Source of the DNA: an uncultured Tidjanibacter sp.
GTDB lineage: Bacteria > Bacteroidota > Bacteroidia > Bacteroidales > Rikenellaceae
Assembly: GCA_944326085.1 (NCBI GenBank)
Contig: CALVCL010000012.1
Span: 238,874-302,873 of the forward strand
Direction of reading: 5' to 3'
Length of the DNA stretch: 64,000 nt
This document shows positions 63,395-64,000 of the stretch, in pieces. A model generated the notes under the pieces. That model was not told the origin of the DNA. It searched no databases and was given only the letters and a program-made list of their open reading frames with translations. How positions within the stretch are numbered: the first letter of the stretch is position 1; every line of letters begins with the position of its first letter. Made by a program: the position numbers and the translations under genes.

Positions 63395-64000
63395 TCCTTC
63401 CCTCCACGGAGGTTATAGAATTCGACAATCTCTTTCTCGGAAGACTCGTAGTCATTTGTAAGGATGCAGCGGTAGGTGTATTCTCCTTCCCACAGGTCGA
63501 GTTCGCCGTCTATCCGCTTCTGTCTTTGAATCACAAGACGGTATGCCTTCCCTTTCCATTTCTCGATGAGAATGGAGGCCAGCTCAAACTCAATACCGCC
63601 CAATTTCACTTTCTTCCAACCTCTGAGGGCAAAGATGTCATTGTAGAGCGAACTGCATCGGTTGGCACGGATATAGAAGGTCTTGCAGTGTTTAGCAATC
63701 TCTTCCACTATCTCTTCAGAACACGAGCCGCAATCAGCTCTGAAACGGTTGATAATAAGCTTGTTCTGTTCAAACCTTTCAAAGAACCTCTTCAGCGTGT
63801 CCTTCTGGTGGAAACGGACATTTGTGTTGCCGTCGCTGTTCTCAATGCCGACAATCAAGTCGCCAATAACTGCCACGCCAGGGCGATAACCAAGGAACTT
63901 CTTGTATGTAGGCTTCGCATCATACTTCTCAGCCTCTATGAACTGGTGGTCGAAGTCAACGTCATACCCCTCGCCCTCTTTCAGCTGCCCTGTGGACAAT
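63391..64000 (-). pseudogene. IS1380-family transposase remnant, truncated at its C-terminus
   Basis: DDE transposase of the IS1380 family, visible for ~202 residues and continuing beyond the right edge. Landmarks are DVDFDHQFIEAEKYDAKPTY, GYRPGVAVIGDLIVGIENSD and RADCGSCSEEI. The protein stops at EFYNLRGGKD, where family members continue for about 90 residues (RGGKE and onwards). Its stop codon overlaps that of the CXXX peptide tail-to-tail by 3 bp. No terminal inverted repeat is visible at that end, so this is a truncated copy formed by deletion rather than a clean insertion. Confidence 0.85.

Noticed and set aside
1..64000. CRISPR array
   Set aside because: No series of regularly spaced direct repeats and no cas genes were seen on either strand.

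Overview
The window is a chromosomal segment of a Bacteroidales bacterium of moderate GC. Evidence: Bacteroidota-only families (DUF3098, DUF4270, DUF4290, DUF4988), the Bacteroidota promoter pattern (TTTG, 18-22 nt, TAnnTTTG) in front of many genes, an EF-G2 paralog, a UpxY-like NusG paralog and an IS1380-family transposase remnant. An Hdr/Qmo-like operon and a futalosine-route menaquinone gene (mqnA) would suit a Rikenellaceae- or Odoribacteraceae-like anaerobe. The family is an inference.

Core part (1-53,150). The left end has uppP-truB-queA, a half-size GT5 protein with a DUF4270 lipoprotein, and topA. Facing them is cvpA-rsgA-trmH-cinA. Then come a GH2 enzyme with an altered active site, a 2-Cys peroxiredoxin, and a low-GC type II restriction-modification pair beside the initiator tRNA-Met gene. 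A five-gene Hdr-like redox operon follows, then CDF-thyA-folA, a HAD phosphatase, EF-G2, an ABC exporter with a small lipoprotein, a decayed NtrC-type regulator, DUF4290, a cysteine-less TlpA-like lipoprotein, LpxH, an M16 peptidase pair, an aldehyde dehydrogenase, a YqaA-type membrane protein and two tandem three-module lipoproteins. Next are mqnA, corA, a radical SAM gene, prfB, a cobalamin-riboswitch-controlled surface lipoprotein, pyrH-tlpA-frr, dxs and tRNA-Leu.

Accessory part (about 53,150-64,000). This stretch is a patchwork. A relaxase C-terminal fragment begins directly at a lipoprotein stop codon. It is followed by a Crp/Fnr-SMR-MFS efflux cassette whose regulator carries a nonsense codon, then a very AT-rich three-gene cassette of unknown function bounded by two copies of a structured ~155-nt promoter/leader repeat. 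Further right are a 29-bp perfect palindrome, a 5'-truncated TonB receptor, a retropepsin-like protease behind a terminator-like leader hairpin, and a NusG paralog behind a ~490-nt leader. The NusG paralog sits just upstream of a twin-arginine-signalled CXXX-repeat peptide (a radical SAM RiPP precursor type), which is cut off by a truncated IS1380 transposase at the window edge.

Best candidates for undescribed biology are the repeat-bounded AT-rich cassette, which resembles recombinase-associated interbacterial-defence arrays, and the NusG-paralog/CXXX-peptide locus. All assignments come from reading the sequence. No database search was run.
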